Of a stretch of DNA of 43,170 nucleotides, positions 1-10,700 are shown piece by piece. The translations under genes were made by a program, and so were the position numbers. The number at the start of each line of letters is the position of its first letter. Positions within the stretch are counted from its first letter, which is position 1. Location: the NCBI GenBank assembly GCA_009886125.1, contig VFJK01000083.1:1-43170 (forward strand), written 5' to 3'. Source of the stretch: Geobacter sp. Its GTDB lineage: Bacteria; Desulfobacterota; Desulfuromonadia; Geobacterales; DSM-12255. The notes under the pieces are model-generated. The model had not been told where the DNA came from, ran no database searches, and saw nothing but the letters and a program-made list of their open reading frames with translations.

Positions 1-60
1 GCAATCCGTGAAGGCGGCCGGACAGTCGGCGCTGGCGTTGTTAGCGCAATTATTGAATAG
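1..60 (+). CDS. tuf: Elongation factor Tu, C-terminal end (partial, first tuf copy)
   Basis: The window opens inside a reading frame that gives 19 residues ending in GVVSAIIE and then a TAG stop. The first 59 bases are identical to 16,251-16,309 of the complete tuf gene further along, and identity stops exactly at the last base of the stop codon (TAG here, TAA there). EF-Tu delivers aminoacyl-tRNA to the ribosome as a GTP complex. Its place just before rpmG, tRNA-Trp, secE and nusG is the usual place of the second tuf copy in many proteobacteria. Only the tail is visible, so whether the rest is intact cannot be judged. Confidence 0.95.
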   Translation, partial: AIREGGRTVGAGVVSAIIE

Positions 61-105
61 CAGCAGAACTTTCTGCGGCAACAAGATGAGTAAAGGATAT
101 TAAAA

Positions 106-255
106 ATGAGAGACATCATCACCCTTGCATGTACTGAGTGCAAGCAGAGAAACTATACGACAACCAAGAACAAAAGGACCACTCCCCAGAAGCTTGAATT
201 CAAGAAGTACTGCCGCTTCTGCAGGATTCACACTCCGCACAAGGAAACAAAGTAA
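106..255 (+). CDS. rpmG: 50S ribosomal protein L33, zinc-binding form
   Basis: This 49-residue protein belongs to the large subunit near the tRNA exit site. It begins [12 protein letters not shown] and carries two cysteine pairs, C9/C12 and C36/C39, so it is the zinc-ribbon (C+) version of L33. The length is normal for the family. A Shine-Dalgarno-like AAAGGAT lies at about 93-99, seven bases before the ATG. The gene lies 45 bases after the tuf stop and 20 bases before tRNA-Trp, probably in one transcript with both. It is short enough to be missed by length filters, but composition and position leave little doubt. Confidence 0.97.
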   Translation: MRDIITLACTECKQRNYTTTKNKRTTPQKLEFKKYCRFCRIHTPHKETK

Positions 256-275
256 GCGAGCTGCTTTTGATTTGC

Positions 276-352
276 AGGCCAGTAGCTCTAACGGCTAGAG
301 CACCGGTCTCCAAAACCGGGTGTTGGGGGTTCGAATCCCTCCTGGCCTGCCA
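276..352 (+). tRNA. trpT: tRNA-Trp (anticodon CCA)
   Basis: A full cloverleaf can be drawn. The acceptor arm AGGCCAG pairs with CTGGCCT, followed by discriminator G and an encoded CCA (350-352). The D stem is GCTC/GAGC, the anticodon stem CCGGT/ACCGG with loop CTCCAAA (anticodon CCA at 310-312), and the T stem GGGGG/CCCTC has the usual TTCGAAT loop. The body closely resembles E. coli tRNA-Trp. Its position between rpmG and secE is the classic one in this cluster. Confidence 0.97.
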
Positions 353-382
353 TTAAACTGCTTATCCGATGAGGTGCGAAAC

Positions 383-568
383 GTGATTGCAAAAACAAGA
401 GGTTTTTTTGATGAAGTCAAGCAGGAGCTTGACAAGGTTACCTGGCCCACTCGCAAGGAGACTATCGCTACGACGTGGATTGTGGTTTTCATCGTTGTAC
501 TGATCTCATTCTACCTCGGAGCCTGCGACCTCGTACTTGCAAAGCTACTCCGCGTCCTCCTGAGCTGA
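383..568 (+). CDS. secE: Preprotein translocase subunit SecE
   Basis: This is the small essential membrane subunit that clamps SecY in the SecYEG protein-export channel. The GTG at 383 is chosen because GAGGTG lies six bases before it at 371-376; an upstream in-frame ATG at 320 lies inside the tRNA and is not credible. From that start the protein has 61 residues. An amphipathic stretch with the conserved VTWPTRKE (residues 19-26) comes first, then one membrane helix at about residues 32-52. This single-helix form is the common bacterial type, unlike the three-helix E. coli SecE. It sits 30 bases after tRNA-Trp and 13 bases before nusG. Confidence 0.95.
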   Translation: MIAKTRGFFDEVKQELDKVTWPTRKETIATTWIVVFIVVLISFYLGACDLVLAKLLRVLLS

Positions 569-581
569 AGGGGTTTATAAA

Positions 582-1109
582 ATGGCACTAAAGTGGTATG
601 GCGTACATACATACTCCGGATTTGAGAACAAAGTTAAACTCTCACTTCTTGATAGAGTAAAGAATCAGGGCCTTGAAGAGCTTTTCGGCGAGGTGCTTAT
701 ACCTTCTGAAACGGTTATGGAGCTTAAGAAGGGGGAGCGTAAAACAACCTCCAGAAAGTTCTTTCCTGGATATATCCTTGTAAATATGGAGCTTAACGAC
801 GAAACCTGGCACGTTGTAAAAGAGACTTCGAAGGTTACCGGTTTCGTAGGCGGGAACTCACCGGCTCCTATTACAGACGAGGAGATATCGAAGATCACGA
901 AGCGGGTTGAAGAGGGTGCTGAAAAGCCTCGTCCAAAGATACAGTTTGATGTCGGTGAGACAGTACGTGTTATCGATGGCCCGTTCCTGAACTTTGCCGG
1001 CGTGGTTGAGGATGTGAAGCCGGAGAAGGCCAAGCTTCGCGTCATGGTAAGCATTTTCGGGAGAGCGACACCTGTGGAACTCGAGTTTATGCAGGTTGAA
1101 AAACAGTAG
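582..1109 (+). CDS. nusG: Transcription termination/antitermination factor NusG
   Basis: NusG binds RNA polymerase and links it to Rho or to the ribosomal protein S10. The 175-residue product has the NGN domain first (residues 1 to about 95, starting ALKWYGVHTYSGFE) and a KOW domain near the end (about 125-155, core GPFLNFAGVV). The length is typical. It follows secE by 13 bases and precedes rplK by 100, the standard secE-nusG pair. Nothing is missing or unusual in the sequence. Confidence 0.97.
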   Translation: MALKWYGVHTYSGFENKVKLSLLDRVKNQGLEELFGEVLIPSETVMELKKGERKTTSRKFFPGYILVNMELNDETWHVVKETSKVTGFVGGNSPAPITDEEISKITKRVEEGAEKPRPKIQFDVGETVRVIDGPFLNFAGVVEDVKPEKAKLRVMVSIFGRATPVELEFMQVEKQ

Positions 1110-1209
1110 CAGATACTACTTATCGTTACAGGCGTTAATTGTAAAAGTCTGGTCGATTGAATACATGGAACACCGGTGGCTATGCCATCAAAAGTCAAAG
1201 GAGTAGCAG
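1110..1209 (+). promoter_or_regulatory. nusG-rplK spacer, possible L1-binding leader
   Basis: This 100-base spacer precedes rplK-rplA. It holds a short hairpin (GGTGGC at 1172-1177, loop TAT, GCCATC at 1181-1186) and AAAGGAG just before rplK. In enterobacteria ribosomal protein L1 represses its own operon by binding a leader upstream of L11, so a similar site may lie here. I see only the hairpin and the position, so the role is a guess. Confidence 0.3.
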
Positions 1210-1632
1210 ATGGCCAAGAAAATAACAGGGTATATAAAGCTTCAGGTTCCAGCCGGGAAGGCAAATCCTTCTCCACCGATCGGTCCTGCACTGGGTCAGC
1301 ATGGTGTGAATATCATGGAGTTCTGCAAGGCGTTCAATGCTAAAACGCAGGCCGATGAGGGGACAATCACACCTGTCGTCATCACGGTGTACGCTGACAG
1401 ATCCTTCACATTCATTACCAAGACTCCTCCTGTACCTATTCTGATTAAGAAGGCAGTCGGCATAGCAAGCGGGTCTGCAGTTCCCAACAAGACCAAGGTC
1501 GGCAAGCTGACCAAGGATCAGGTCCGGGAAATCGCCCAGAAGAAGATGCCTGACCTTAATGCAGCCAGCATCGAAGCTGCCATGCGCACCGTTGAAGGTA
1601 CAGCCCGTAGCATGGGCGTTGATATCGTTTAG
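1210..1632 (+). CDS. rplK: 50S ribosomal protein L11
   Basis: L11 binds the GTPase-associated region of 23S rRNA together with L10. The product has 140 residues, close to the usual 141-143. It opens [22 protein letters not shown], which is the conserved proline-rich N-terminal domain linked to thiopeptide and RelA responses. The C-terminal rRNA-binding domain follows, with the KKMPDLNA segment. An AAAGGAG sequence precedes the ATG. It is followed by rplA after 23 bases, the universal L11-L1 pair. Confidence 0.97.
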   Translation: MAKKITGYIKLQVPAGKANPSPPIGPALGQHGVNIMEFCKAFNAKTQADEGTITPVVITVYADRSFTFITKTPPVPILIKKAVGIASGSAVPNKTKVGKLTKDQVREIAQKKMPDLNAASIEAAMRTVEGTARSMGVDIV

Positions 1633-1655
1633 TACTATAGAGAGGTCTTTTGACA

Positions 1656-2357
1656 ATGTCCAAGTTAGCGAAAAAAATGAGTGCGTCAGCTGCAAAAGTA
1701 GATCGTTCAAAGAGTTATCCTCTCCAGGAGGGTGTTGAACTGGTCAAGGGTGCAGCATATGCAAAATTCGATGAAACAGTTGATGTAGTCGTCCGGCTCG
1801 GTGTTGATCCGCGGCATGCCGACCAGATGGTTCGTGGAGCTGTAGTCCTGCCCAATGGATTGGGAAAGGATGTCCGTGTCCTTGTCTTTGCCAAAGGTGA
1901 GAAAGAGAAAGAGGCGCGTGATGCCGGCGCTGATTTCGTTGGTGCAGAGGATCTTGTAACCAGGATTCAGGAGGGATGGTTCGATTTTGATACTGCCATT
2001 GCAACCCCGGACATGATGGGTGTAGTTGGTAAGATCGGTAAACTTCTCGGACCTCGCGGTCTTATGCCGAATCCCAAGGTCGGTACCGTAACATTCGATA
2101 TCGGTCGTGCGGTCAAGGAGTCGAAATCCGGTAAGGTTGAATTCCGGGTCGAAAAGGCCGGGATTGTCCATGCTCCGGTAGGCAAGGCTTCGTTTACTGC
2201 CGATATCCTCAAAGAGAATCTTCTTGCACTTGTCGATGCGCTGGTAAAAGCAAAGCCTTCTGCAGCTAAAGGGACATATATCAAGAAGATCTCCCTGTCA
2301 TCTACGATGGGCCCAGGCGTAAGGCTGGACATCGCAGATGTTACTGCCAAGCTGTAG
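1656..2357 (+). CDS. rplA: 50S ribosomal protein L1
   Basis: L1 forms the mobile stalk at the tRNA exit site and is a translational repressor of its own operon in well-studied bacteria. I start it at ATG 1656 ([16 protein letters not shown]) because AGAGGT at 1641-1646 is well spaced for it; a TTG two codons earlier is only three bases from that site. This gives 233 residues, the normal length. The conserved [16 protein letters not shown] stretch of the L1 fold is present. The gene is followed by the structured rplJ leader. Confidence 0.96.
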   Translation: MSKLAKKMSASAAKVDRSKSYPLQEGVELVKGAAYAKFDETVDVVVRLGVDPRHADQMVRGAVVLPNGLGKDVRVLVFAKGEKEKEARDAGADFVGAEDLVTRIQEGWFDFDTAIATPDMMGVVGKIGKLLGPRGLMPNPKVGTVTFDIGRAVKESKSGKVEFRVEKAGIVHAPVGKASFTADILKENLLALVDALVKAKPSAAKGTYIKKISLSSTMGPGVRLDIADVTAKL

Positions 2358-2375
2358 TTTTTAACTTAAAGTCCA

Positions 2376-2505
2376 AAGTCCAAGACAGCAGGTGCCGCTT
2401 TATGCGGCTTAATGTAAGCCTGCCGAGACTGAAGATGTTGAAGGATTATATCCTCCAACTTCCGACTTTGGCAGGGCTCAGGCCTTATACCAAAAGAAAG
2501 GAGGA
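2376..2505 (+). promoter_or_regulatory. Ribosomal protein L10 leader (autoregulatory mRNA structure)
   Basis: The 154-base gap between rplA and rplJ contains GCAGGTGCCGC-TTTAT-GCGGC, then AATGTAAGCCTGC, a kink-turn-like helix interrupted by a short internal loop. A second long stem follows, GTTGAAGGA pairing with TCCTCCAAC. This layout matches the L10 leader known from many bacteria, where the L10-L7/L12 complex binds and represses rplJL translation. Evidence is pattern recognition and position; covariance scoring was not possible here. Confidence 0.75.
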
Positions 2506-2511
2506 TGGCGC

Positions 2512-3036
2512 TTGAATAAACAGAACAAGCAACAGGTAGTCTCGGAGATGCACGAAAAGCTTGCGAAAGCCAAAGCGGTTTTTCTTGCTGATTTCCGTGG
2601 AATGAGTGTTGAGAAAGCTACAACTCTCAGAAACGACTTGCGCGGTGCAGAGGTTGAGTACCGGGTCGTCAAGAACACTCTTCTTGAACTCGCTTCAGTC
2701 GAGACTGAATCTGCAGTGCTCGCACCGCACTTCAAAGGTCCTACAGCCGTAGCACTTACCTACTCTGATCCGGTTGCAGCAGCAAAGGTCCTGGCAAAAT
2801 ATGCCAAAGATCAGCAGGCTGCATTCGTGCTCAAGGGCGGAGTGCTTTCAGGCAAATTTATCACTGCAGTCGAGATACAGGCATTGTCAGAACTTCCAAG
2901 TCGTGAAGTTCTTATTGCAAAAATGCTCGGCTCAATGAATGCACCTGCAACAAATTTTGTCGGCGTACTTGCCGCGATACCTGGAAGTTTCGTAAGGGCA
3001 CTTGATGCCATTAGACAACAAAAACAGGGCAACTAA
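2512..3036 (+). CDS. rplJ: 50S ribosomal protein L10
   Basis: L10 anchors the L7/L12 stalk dimers to L11 and 23S rRNA. The start is TTG at 2512 with AAAGGAGG at about 2498-2504; the ATG within the gap (2505) is out of frame and stops at once. The 174-residue product opens [32 protein letters not shown], as expected for the rRNA-binding domain, and ends in a helix that would carry L7/L12 dimers. It is probably controlled by the structured leader just upstream and is followed by rplL after 25 bases. Confidence 0.96.
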   Translation: MNKQNKQQVVSEMHEKLAKAKAVFLADFRGMSVEKATTLRNDLRGAEVEYRVVKNTLLELASVETESAVLAPHFKGPTAVALTYSDPVAAAKVLAKYAKDQQAAFVLKGGVLSGKFITAVEIQALSELPSREVLIAKMLGSMNAPATNFVGVLAAIPGSFVRALDAIRQQKQGN

Positions 3037-3061
3037 AACATACTAATCATGGAGGATTCAA

Positions 3062-3439
3062 ATGGCTGTAACTAAAGAAGACGTAATCAAGTTTATCGAG
3101 AATATGACTGTTCTTGAGCTCGCCGGGATGGTTAAAGAGCTTGAGGAGAAATTCGGTGTTTCCGCAGCAGCTCCTGTAGCAGCAGCAGCTGCTGCACCTG
3201 CCGCAGCTGCCGAAGCCGCAGAGGAGAAGACAGAGTTTGACGTCGTTCTCAAGGCATGCGGTCCAAACAAGATCAATGTCATCAAGGTTGTTCGTGCTCT
3301 TACCAGCCTCGGTCTCAAAGAAGCCAAAGACCTCGTCGATGGTGCTCCCCAGACGGTAAAGGCAGCTGTTTCCAAGCAGGAAGCTGATGACGCACAGAAG
3401 CAGCTTGTTGAGGCTGGTGCCGAAGTAGAAGTCAAGTAA
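3062..3439 (+). CDS. rplL: 50S ribosomal protein L7/L12
   Basis: L7/L12 is the multicopy stalk protein that recruits translation GTPases. The 125 residues divide into an N-terminal dimerisation part (1-33), a flexible hinge made almost only of Ala and Pro (about 34-54), and the globular factor-binding domain (55-125) with the conserved [13 protein letters not shown]. Length and domain order are normal. A GGAGG-type site precedes the ATG. The 170-base gap that follows separates it from rpoB and contains hairpins. Confidence 0.97.
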   Translation: MAVTKEDVIKFIENMTVLELAGMVKELEEKFGVSAAAPVAAAAAAPAAAAEAAEEKTEFDVVLKACGPNKINVIKVVRALTSLGLKEAKDLVDGAPQTVKAAVSKQEADDAQKQLVEAGAEVEVK

Positions 3440-3465
3440 GTTACCAGTTAAATTAATTTTTGTAA

Positions 3466-3498
3466 GCCAAGGTCGTTATATGCGACCTTGGCTGTTCT
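3466..3498 (+). terminator. Hairpin after rplL, likely partial terminator or processing site
   Basis: A perfect 10-bp stem, GCCAAGGTCG at 3466-3475 and CGACCTTGGC at 3483-3492, is followed by TGTTCTATTTGTT, a weak T-rich tail. In E. coli the rplL-rpoB gap carries an attenuator that lowers RNA polymerase expression below ribosomal protein levels. The same role is likely here because rpoB has no clear promoter of its own in the gap. Read-through fraction cannot be judged from sequence. Confidence 0.6.
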
Positions 3499-3563
3499 AT
3501 TTGTTGGCGGGCTAGTGCTTCGTGACGCCAACTACTTGAAATCACACAGTTCAGGTAGTAAGA

Positions 3564-3583
3564 AAAAGGCGATTTCGCCTTTT
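3564..3583 (+). promoter_or_regulatory. Second hairpin in the rpoB leader
   Basis: AAAAGGCG at 3564-3571 pairs with CGCCTTTT at 3576-3583 across the loop ATTT. It ends 26 bases before the rpoB ATG, with the ribosome site GAAGGAG at 3594-3600 just downstream. It has no T-run after it, so it is more likely a leader structure or RNase site than a terminator. Function is inferred only from position. Confidence 0.4.
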
Positions 3584-3609
3584 GACCTTGCACGAAGGAG
3601 ACAGAATTA

Positions 3610-6600
3610 ATGGCTTATTCCATAGCTAACAACCCCCTACTGCGTAAAAACTTCGCAAAAATCAAGAAGATCATCGACATACCCAATCTTATCGATATAC
3701 AAAAAAATTCTTACAAAAGATTCCTTCAGGTTGATGTCCCTGCAGAAACCAGAAAAAACAGCGGTCTTGAATCAGTATTCAGAAGCGTATTCCCGATAAA
3801 GGATTTCAGTGAAGTCTCTTCTCTGGAATATGTCTCCTACTCTCTGGGCATCCCGAAATATGATGTCGAAGAGTGCCATCAGCGAGGCATGACATTTGCT
3901 GCTCCAATGAAGGTAAAGGTCCGCCTGGTTGTCTGGGATGTGAACAAAGAGGCAGATTCCCGCTCTATAAAAGATATAAAGGAGCAGGAGGTCTATTTCG
4001 GCGAAATACCCCTCATGACTGAAAACGGTACCTTTATCATAAACGGAACCGAAAGGGTTATCGTCAGTCAGCTGCACCGTTCTCCCGGCGTTTTTTATGA
4101 CCACGACAAAGGGAAAACGCATTCAAGTGGAAAAGTCCTCTACTCTGCCCGGGTAATACCGTATCGCGGTTCCTGGCTGGATTTCGAGTTTGATCATAAA
4201 GACATTCTTTTCGTCAGGATAGACAGAAGGCGTAAAATGCCGGCTACTGTTCTGCTTAAAGCCCTCGGATACTCTCTTGAGAGTCTTTTGAACTACTATT
4301 ACAAGTCTGAAGAGATCCTCATCGAAGGTGAGCGTATCTTCAAGGTGGCTAATCCGGAACTCCTGGCAAACCAGAAAGCACCTGCAGATATAATCAACCC
4401 GAAGACCGGCGAGATTATTGTTAAAGCGAATCGTAAGTTTACAAAGGCTGCAATCCGCAAGATGGAAGAAAACGGGATAAAGAGCATCCCGGTAACCGAG
4501 GAAGAGGTCGTCGGCAAGTTTTCATGTCATGACGTCGTAGACCCATCAACCGGTGAAGTGATTGTGGAGTGTAACGACGAAATTACCGCTGCCAAGCTTA
4601 CTGAAATCAAGGTAAGGGGCATCGCTTCAATCAACCTTCTTTTTATTGATAACCTTTACTCTACGTCTTCCTTCAGGGACACACTCCTTGCCGATAAAAT
4701 GTCTTCAACAGAAGATGCTCTGATCGAGATCTACCGACGTCTTCGTCCGGGTGATCCTCCGACCATCAAGAGTGCTGTCGCAATGTTCGGCAATCTTTTC
4801 TTCAATCCCGAGCGTTACGATCTTTCTGCTGTAGGGCGTCTCAAGCTGAACTACAAGCTTGGGCTCACGACACCGCTTGACTGCCAGATACTGACAAAAG
4901 AGGATATCCTCGAAGTCGTTCACTATCTGATCGATCTCAAGAATGGTAAAGGCAACATCGACGACATAGATCATCTCGGTAATCGTCGTGTCAGAGCTGT
5001 TGGCGAACTTCTCGAAAATCAGTACCGGATCGGTCTGGTCAGGATGGAGAGGGCTATAAAGGAAAGAATGAGTCTTCAGGAAGTTGAAAATCTGATGCCT
5101 CATGACTTGATAAATTCGAAGCCTGTCTCTGCAGTCGTTAAAGAGTTTTTCGGATCATCGCAGCTTTCACAGTTCATGGATCAGACAAACCCGCTTTCAG
5201 AGGTCACGCACAAGCGCCGTCTGTCTGCTCTTGGACCGGGGGGCCTCACCAGAGAGCGTGCCGGCTTCGAAGTGCGTGACGTACATCCGACCCATTACGG
5301 CCGTGTCTGTCCGATTGAAACTCCTGAAGGCCCGAATATCGGTCTTATTGCCTCGCTTTCGACTTACGCACGGATCAATGAGCACGGATTTGTCGAGACC
5401 CCTTACCGGATCGTAAAAGATGCAAAGGTCACGAATGACGTCAAATTTTTCTCAGCTCTTGAGGAAGAGGGTCTTGCTATTGCACAGGCAAATGCGGATA
5501 TGGACAAGGACGGTGTCTTCATAAACGATTATGTATCAGCACGGAAGTCCGGGGAGTTCGTCCTTGTCGGCCGTGATGAAATCGAACTTATGGACGTCTC
5601 ACCGATGCAGCTTGTTTCGGTTGCGGCATCACTTATCCCCTTTCTGGAGAATGACGACGCAAACCGTGCCCTGATGGGTTCGAACATGCAGCGTCAGGCA
5701 GTACCTCTGCTCCGGGCGGATTCACCGCTCATCGGTACCGGTATGGAGAGGGTTGTCGCCCGTGACTCAGGTGTCTCAGTCGTCGCGCGACACAATGGTA
5801 CGGTAGAGTCGGTTGATGCTTCGAGAATTGTTGTCAAGATAGATGACAGTGAATATGACGAAAGCGGTACCGGTGTCGATATCTACAACCTCATCAAGTT
5901 TGCCAGGTCTAACCAGAATACCTGTATGAACCAGCGCCCTGTTGTAAAGACCGGTGACAAGGTGAAGCGTGCCGATGTTATCGCAGATGGTCCTTCAACA
6001 GATATGGGCGAGCTTGCTCTCGGACAGAACGTTCTTGTCGCGTTCATGCCGTGGGGCGGGTGTAACTTTGAGGACTCAATCCTTATTTCTGAACGTCTTG
6101 TAAAAGATGACCGATATACATCTATTCATATTGAAGAGTTTGAGTGCGTTGCCAGAGATACAAAGCTCGGCAAGGAAGAGATCACTTCCGACATCCCGAA
6201 TCTCGGTGAAGAGACTTTGAAGGATCTCGATGAGTCAGGGATTATCCGGATTGGTGCCGAAGTAAAACCTGGAGACATCCTTGTCGGAAAGATAACTCCG
6301 AAAGGCGAGACACAGCTTTCACCGGAAGAAAAGCTCCTGCGGGCGATATTCGGCGAAAAGGCCGGCGATGTACGTGATACTTCTCTTCGTGTTCCGCCTG
6401 GTGTCGAGGGGACAGTGATCGGGGCCAAGATCTTCTCCCGTAAGGGTGCTGACAAGGACAGCCGTACCGAGGCTATCGAGAAGGCAGAAGAGGAGAAGCT
6501 GCGCAAGGATGAGCAGGATGAGATCAGGATCATCCGCAACTCTGCTACTGATAACATAAAGAAACTGCTTATCGGCAAGACCTCGGCAGTCAAGGTCGAA

Positions 6601-7722
6601 GGGAAGGATGGCAAGGTTCTCATCCCCAAAGGGAAGACAATAACTGAAGAGGCACTCGCTATAATACCTGTCGGCAGATGGGATCAGCTTTCAATCGCCG
6701 GTGATGAGAGTGTTGAAGAGCGTGTAGCCGAGATTCTCGGCAAGCTTCATCAGAAAATTGACTTAATAAAGTATGTATTCGATGACAAGATCCAGAAGCT
6801 CAAAAGAGGTGATGATCTTCCGCCTGGCGTCATCAAGATGGTTAAGGTTTATATTGCGATCAAGCGTAAGCTTCAGGTCGGTGATAAAATGGCAGGCCGT
6901 CACGGTAACAAGGGTGTTGTTTCAAGAATACTCCCGGAAGAAGATATGCCGTATATGGATGACGGCCGTCCCGTCGAAATAGTCCTGAATCCGCTCGGCG
7001 TCCCTTCACGTATGAACGTGGGGCAGATACTCGAGACACATCTCGGTTGGGCAGCCAAAGGGATCGGCTGGAAGATCGAAGAGTTGATGGAAAAAACATC
7101 AACCGAGCCGGCACTCAGAAAATATCTGAAAGATGTCTACGCTGATAAGGATATGAATAAATTCATTGATTCGCTTGACTCCGATGAGCTTCGTCTCACC
7201 GCCAAGCGCCTTCAACGTGGTGTTCCTGTCGCCTCCCCGGTATTCGAAGGGGCTTCTGAGGAGCATATCCAGAGGATGCTCAAGCATGCCGGATTCGACA
7301 GCTCGGCTCAGGTAACTCTATACGACGGACGTACCGGCGATCAGTTCAAGCATAAGGTGACTGTCGGCGTTATGTATGTACTTAAGCTCCATCACCTTGT
7401 TGATGACAAGATCCATGCGCGCTCTATCGGTCCGTACAGCCTTGTTACTCAGCAGCCGCTTGGCGGCAAGGCTCAATTCGGCGGCCAGAGACTGGGAGAG
7501 ATGGAGGTCTGGGCAATGGAGGCATACGGCGCAGCTTATGCTCTTCAGGAGTTTTTGACAGTCAAGTCGGACGACGTTGCCGGCAGGACCCGTATGTATG
7601 AGGCGATAGTCAAGGGTAAGCATACTCTTGAGCCCGGTCTCCCGGAGTCGTTCAATGTTCTGATCAAGGAACTTCAGTCCCTCTGCCTTGATGTCGAGCT
7701 TCTTGAATCAGAAGACGAATAA
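3610..7722 (+). CDS. rpoB: DNA-directed RNA polymerase subunit beta
   Basis: This is the 1,370-residue beta subunit, half of the catalytic cleft of RNA polymerase. It begins [17 protein letters not shown], a style common in deltaproteobacteria. The rifampicin pocket (about residues 510-560) reads [21 protein letters not shown] and looks like the sensitive wild type. [12 protein letters not shown] near residue 1090 is the conserved active-site lysine/histidine region. GAAGGAG precedes the ATG. It is followed after 75 bases by rpoC; the two are separate genes, not fused. No frameshift or gap is visible. Confidence 0.98.
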   Translation: MAYSIANNPLLRKNFAKIKKIIDIPNLIDIQKNSYKRFLQVDVPAETRKNSGLESVFRSVFPIKDFSEVSSLEYVSYSLGIPKYDVEECHQRGMTFAAPMKVKVRLVVWDVNKEADSRSIKDIKEQEVYFGEIPLMTENGTFIINGTERVIVSQLHRSPGVFYDHDKGKTHSSGKVLYSARVIPYRGSWLDFEFDHKDILFVRIDRRRKMPATVLLKALGYSLESLLNYYYKSEEILIEGERIFKVANPELLANQKAPADIINPKTGEIIVKANRKFTKAAIRKMEENGIKSIPVTEEEVVGKFSCHDVVDPSTGEVIVECNDEITAAKLTEIKVRGIASINLLFIDNLYSTSSFRDTLLADKMSSTEDALIEIYRRLRPGDPPTIKSAVAMFGNLFFNPERYDLSAVGRLKLNYKLGLTTPLDCQILTKEDILEVVHYLIDLKNGKGNIDDIDHLGNRRVRAVGELLENQYRIGLVRMERAIKERMSLQEVENLMPHDLINSKPVSAVVKEFFGSSQLSQFMDQTNPLSEVTHKRRLSALGPGGLTRERAGFEVRDVHPTHYGRVCPIETPEGPNIGLIASLSTYARINEHGFVETPYRIVKDAKVTNDVKFFSALEEEGLAIAQANADMDKDGVFINDYVSARKSGEFVLVGRDEIELMDVSPMQLVSVAASLIPFLENDDANRALMGSNMQRQAVPLLRADSPLIGTGMERVVARDSGVSVVARHNGTVESVDASRIVVKIDDSEYDESGTGVDIYNLIKFARSNQNTCMNQRPVVKTGDKVKRADVIADGPSTDMGELALGQNVLVAFMPWGGCNFEDSILISERLVKDDRYTSIHIEEFECVARDTKLGKEEITSDIPNLGEETLKDLDESGIIRIGAEVKPGDILVGKITPKGETQLSPEEKLLRAIFGEKAGDVRDTSLRVPPGVEGTVIGAKIFSRKGADKDSRTEAIEKAEEEKLRKDEQDEIRIIRNSATDNIKKLLIGKTSAVKVEGKDGKVLIPKGKTITEEALAIIPVGRWDQLSIAGDESVEERVAEILGKLHQKIDLIKYVFDDKIQKLKRGDDLPPGVIKMVKVYIAIKRKLQVGDKMAGRHGNKGVVSRILPEEDMPYMDDGRPVEIVLNPLGVPSRMNVGQILETHLGWAAKGIGWKIEELMEKTSTEPALRKYLKDVYADKDMNKFIDSLDSDELRLTAKRLQRGVPVASPVFEGASEEHIQRMLKHAGFDSSAQVTLYDGRTGDQFKHKVTVGVMYVLKLHHLVDDKIHARSIGPYSLVTQQPLGGKAQFGGQRLGEMEVWAMEAYGAAYALQEFLTVKSDDVAGRTRMYEAIVKGKHTLEPGLPESFNVLIKELQSLCLDVELLESEDE

Positions 7723-7797
7723 AGTTTTCAGATAGAAACAGCCTAGAAAAGAAGTCAATAAATTACAGTTACTCCTAACAACAGGGAGGATAAAGCT

Positions 7798-10700
7798 TTG
7801 GAAGATATATTCAATTTTTACGAAAAACCTAAGGATCCGCTTCATTTTTCATCAATCAGGATATCCATCTCATCTCCGGAGAAGATTCGTGAACGCTCTT
7901 TCGGTGAGGTCAAGAAGCCTGAGACAATAAATTATCGTACTTTCAAGCCCGAGAGGGATGGCCTTTTCTGTGCCAAGATCTTCGGCCCGACAAAGGACTA
8001 TGAGTGCAACTGTGGTAAGTACAAGAGGATGAAGCATCGCGGCATAGTCTGCGAAAAGTGCGGAGTCGAAGTAATTCCTTCAAAGGTCAGAAGAGAGCGG
8101 CTCGGTCACATCGATCTTGCAACGCCTGTTGCTCATATCTGGTTTCTCAAGTCACTCCCGTCAAGGATAGGTAATCTGCTTGACATGACACTCAAGGATC
8201 TTGAGAAGGTTCTTTACTTCGAGGCCTATGCGGTGACCAATCCGAAGAACACTAATTACGAGATCGCAGAAGCGCTTACCGAGGATCAGTACCAGAAAGC
8301 CATGGAAGAGTATTCCGGGGGCTTCGAGGCTGGTATGGGGGCTGCCGCAATCCGTGAATGCCTGAAGGCTCTTGATCTTGATTCGCTTGCAGAGACTCTT
8401 CGTCTTGAGATGGTCGAGGCTTCAAGTGAGGCCAAGAGGAAGAAGACGGCTAAGCGTCTTAAGGTTGTAGAGGCTTTCAAGGCTTCCGGAAACAAACCCG
8501 AGTGGATGATACTCGAGTGCATACCGGTGCTTCCCCCTGAGCTCAGGCCGCTCGTTCCTCTTGATGGCGGTCGTTTTGCCACATCCGATCTCAACGACCT
8601 TTACCGAAGGGTCATCAACCGTAACAACAGGCTAAAGCGTCTCATGGAGCTTCAGGCACCTGAAGTCATTATCAGAAACGAAAAGCGGATGCTCCAGGAA
8701 GCGGTAGATGCCCTCTTTGATAACGGACGTCGCGGTCGTGCTATAGCCGGTCCTAACAAGCGTCCTCTGAAGTCGCTCTCTGATATGCTCAAGGGGAAGT
8801 CGGGACGTTTCCGTCAGAATCTTCTCGGTAAACGTGTTGACTACTCAGGCCGTTCAGTAATCGTCGTCGGGCCTGAGTTAAGACTTCACCAGTGCGGTCT
8901 GCCAAAGAAGATGGCTCTGGAGCTTTTTAAGCCGTTCATCTACAACAAACTTGAAGAGCGTGGCTATGTCACAACAATAAAAAGCGCCAAGAAAATGGTT
9001 GAAAAAGAACGTCCTGAGGTATGGGACGTCCTTGAGGAAGTTATCAAGGAGCACCCGGTCCTTCTTAACCGAGCCCCTACTCTTCACCGTCTGGGGATTC
9101 AGGCATTCGAGCCGGTCCTCATAGAAGGTAAGGCAATTCAGCTACACCCGCTGGTCTGTACTGCATTCAATGCTGACTTTGACGGTGACCAGATGGCAGT
9201 TCACCTGCCTCTTTCAGTAGAGAGCCAGGTTGAGGCCCGCGTCCTGATGATGTCTACCAATAACATCCTCTCCCCGGCACATGGAAAACCGATTATCGTT
9301 CCATCACAGGACATGGTTCTCGGAACCTACCATATGACCAGGGACAGGGAGTTTGAGCCGATTATCGATTCGAAGACCAAGCTGCCGATCATCGATCCAG
9401 TCACTGGTTGCGTTAGGTGGAAGCGAGTTAAAGGTTCAGGCCAGATTTTCTCTTCTCCTGAAGAGGTCAGAATAGCTTTCGACGCCGGTGAGGTAGACCT
9501 CCAGGCGCCGATAGAGGTCAGGATCAAAAACTTCAACTCCAGTGATGAAAAGCCTGAGAGAGTCATGACTACACCGGGCAGGGTGATCCTTCGCGAAATC
9601 CTTCCGCCTGAAGTGCCTTTCAGCGCTATTAACAAGGTTATGTCCAAGAAGGAGCTTTCAAATCTTGTTGATACCTGTTACCGGCTTGCCGGTAACAAGG
9701 AGACCGTCATCTTAGCGGACAGGCTGAAGGAGATGGGTTTCCGATACTCTACCCTTGCAGGCATCTCCATTTGCATAAATGACATGGTAATCCCTGAAGG
9801 GAAGCCGGCGATTATTGATCGTGGTAATGACGAGGTTAAAGAAATTCAGAACCAGTACACTGAAGGTCTTATCACTGACGGGGAACGTTACAACAAAGTC
9901 ATTGATATCTGGGCTAAGGCGACTGAGGATATTGCCACGGAGATGTTACTCAACCTTTCAAGGGAGTCCGGGGTTACTGATGATGGCGAGATTCATACCG
10001 CCAACTCTTTTAACTCTATTCACATGATGGCTGACTCAGGTGCAAGGGGTTCAGCGCAGCAGATACGACAGCTCGCCGGTATGCGTGGTCTTATGGCGAA
10101 ACCGTCAGGCGAGATCATTGAAACACCGATTACCGCAAACTTTCGTGAAGGTCTTACCGTTCTTCAGTATTTTATCTCCACACACGGTGCGCGTAAAGGT
10201 CTTGCCGATACTGCACTCAAGACAGCCAACTCAGGCTATCTTACCAGGAGGCTTGTAGATGTCGCGCAGGATGCGATCATCACAGAGACGGATTGCGGGA
10301 CTGTGGACGGTCTCGTTGTGTCTGCTCTGACTGAAGGCGGAGAGATCATCGAGCATATCGGGGACCGTATACTCGGTCGTGTTACCCTTGACGACGTACT
10401 TGACCCGGTCACCGGTGATGTTCTTGTCCCTGACAACACCGAGATTGACGAGACATTCGTTAAAAACATCGAAGATGCAGGGCTTGAAAAGGTCAAGATA
10501 CGGTCGGTTCTGACCTGCCAGAGTAGAAGGGGCATCTGTGCAATGTGCTACGGACGTGACCTTGCCCGTGGACATCTGGTGAATATGGGAGAGGCAGTAG
10601 GGGTAATTGCTGCCCAGTCTATCGGTGAGCCTGGCACACAGCTTACAATGCGTACATTCCATATCGGTGGTACTGCCTCAAGAAGGGCTGAACAGACATC

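Noticed and set aside
320-382. Longer SecE from ATG 320
   Set aside because: The start lies inside tRNA-Trp; GTG 383 has a proper ribosome site and gives the normal N terminus.
665-1291. Minus-strand frame of 208 codons over nusG and rplK
   Set aside because: It is antisense to two certain genes and shows no domain; it reflects the codon pattern of the plus strand.
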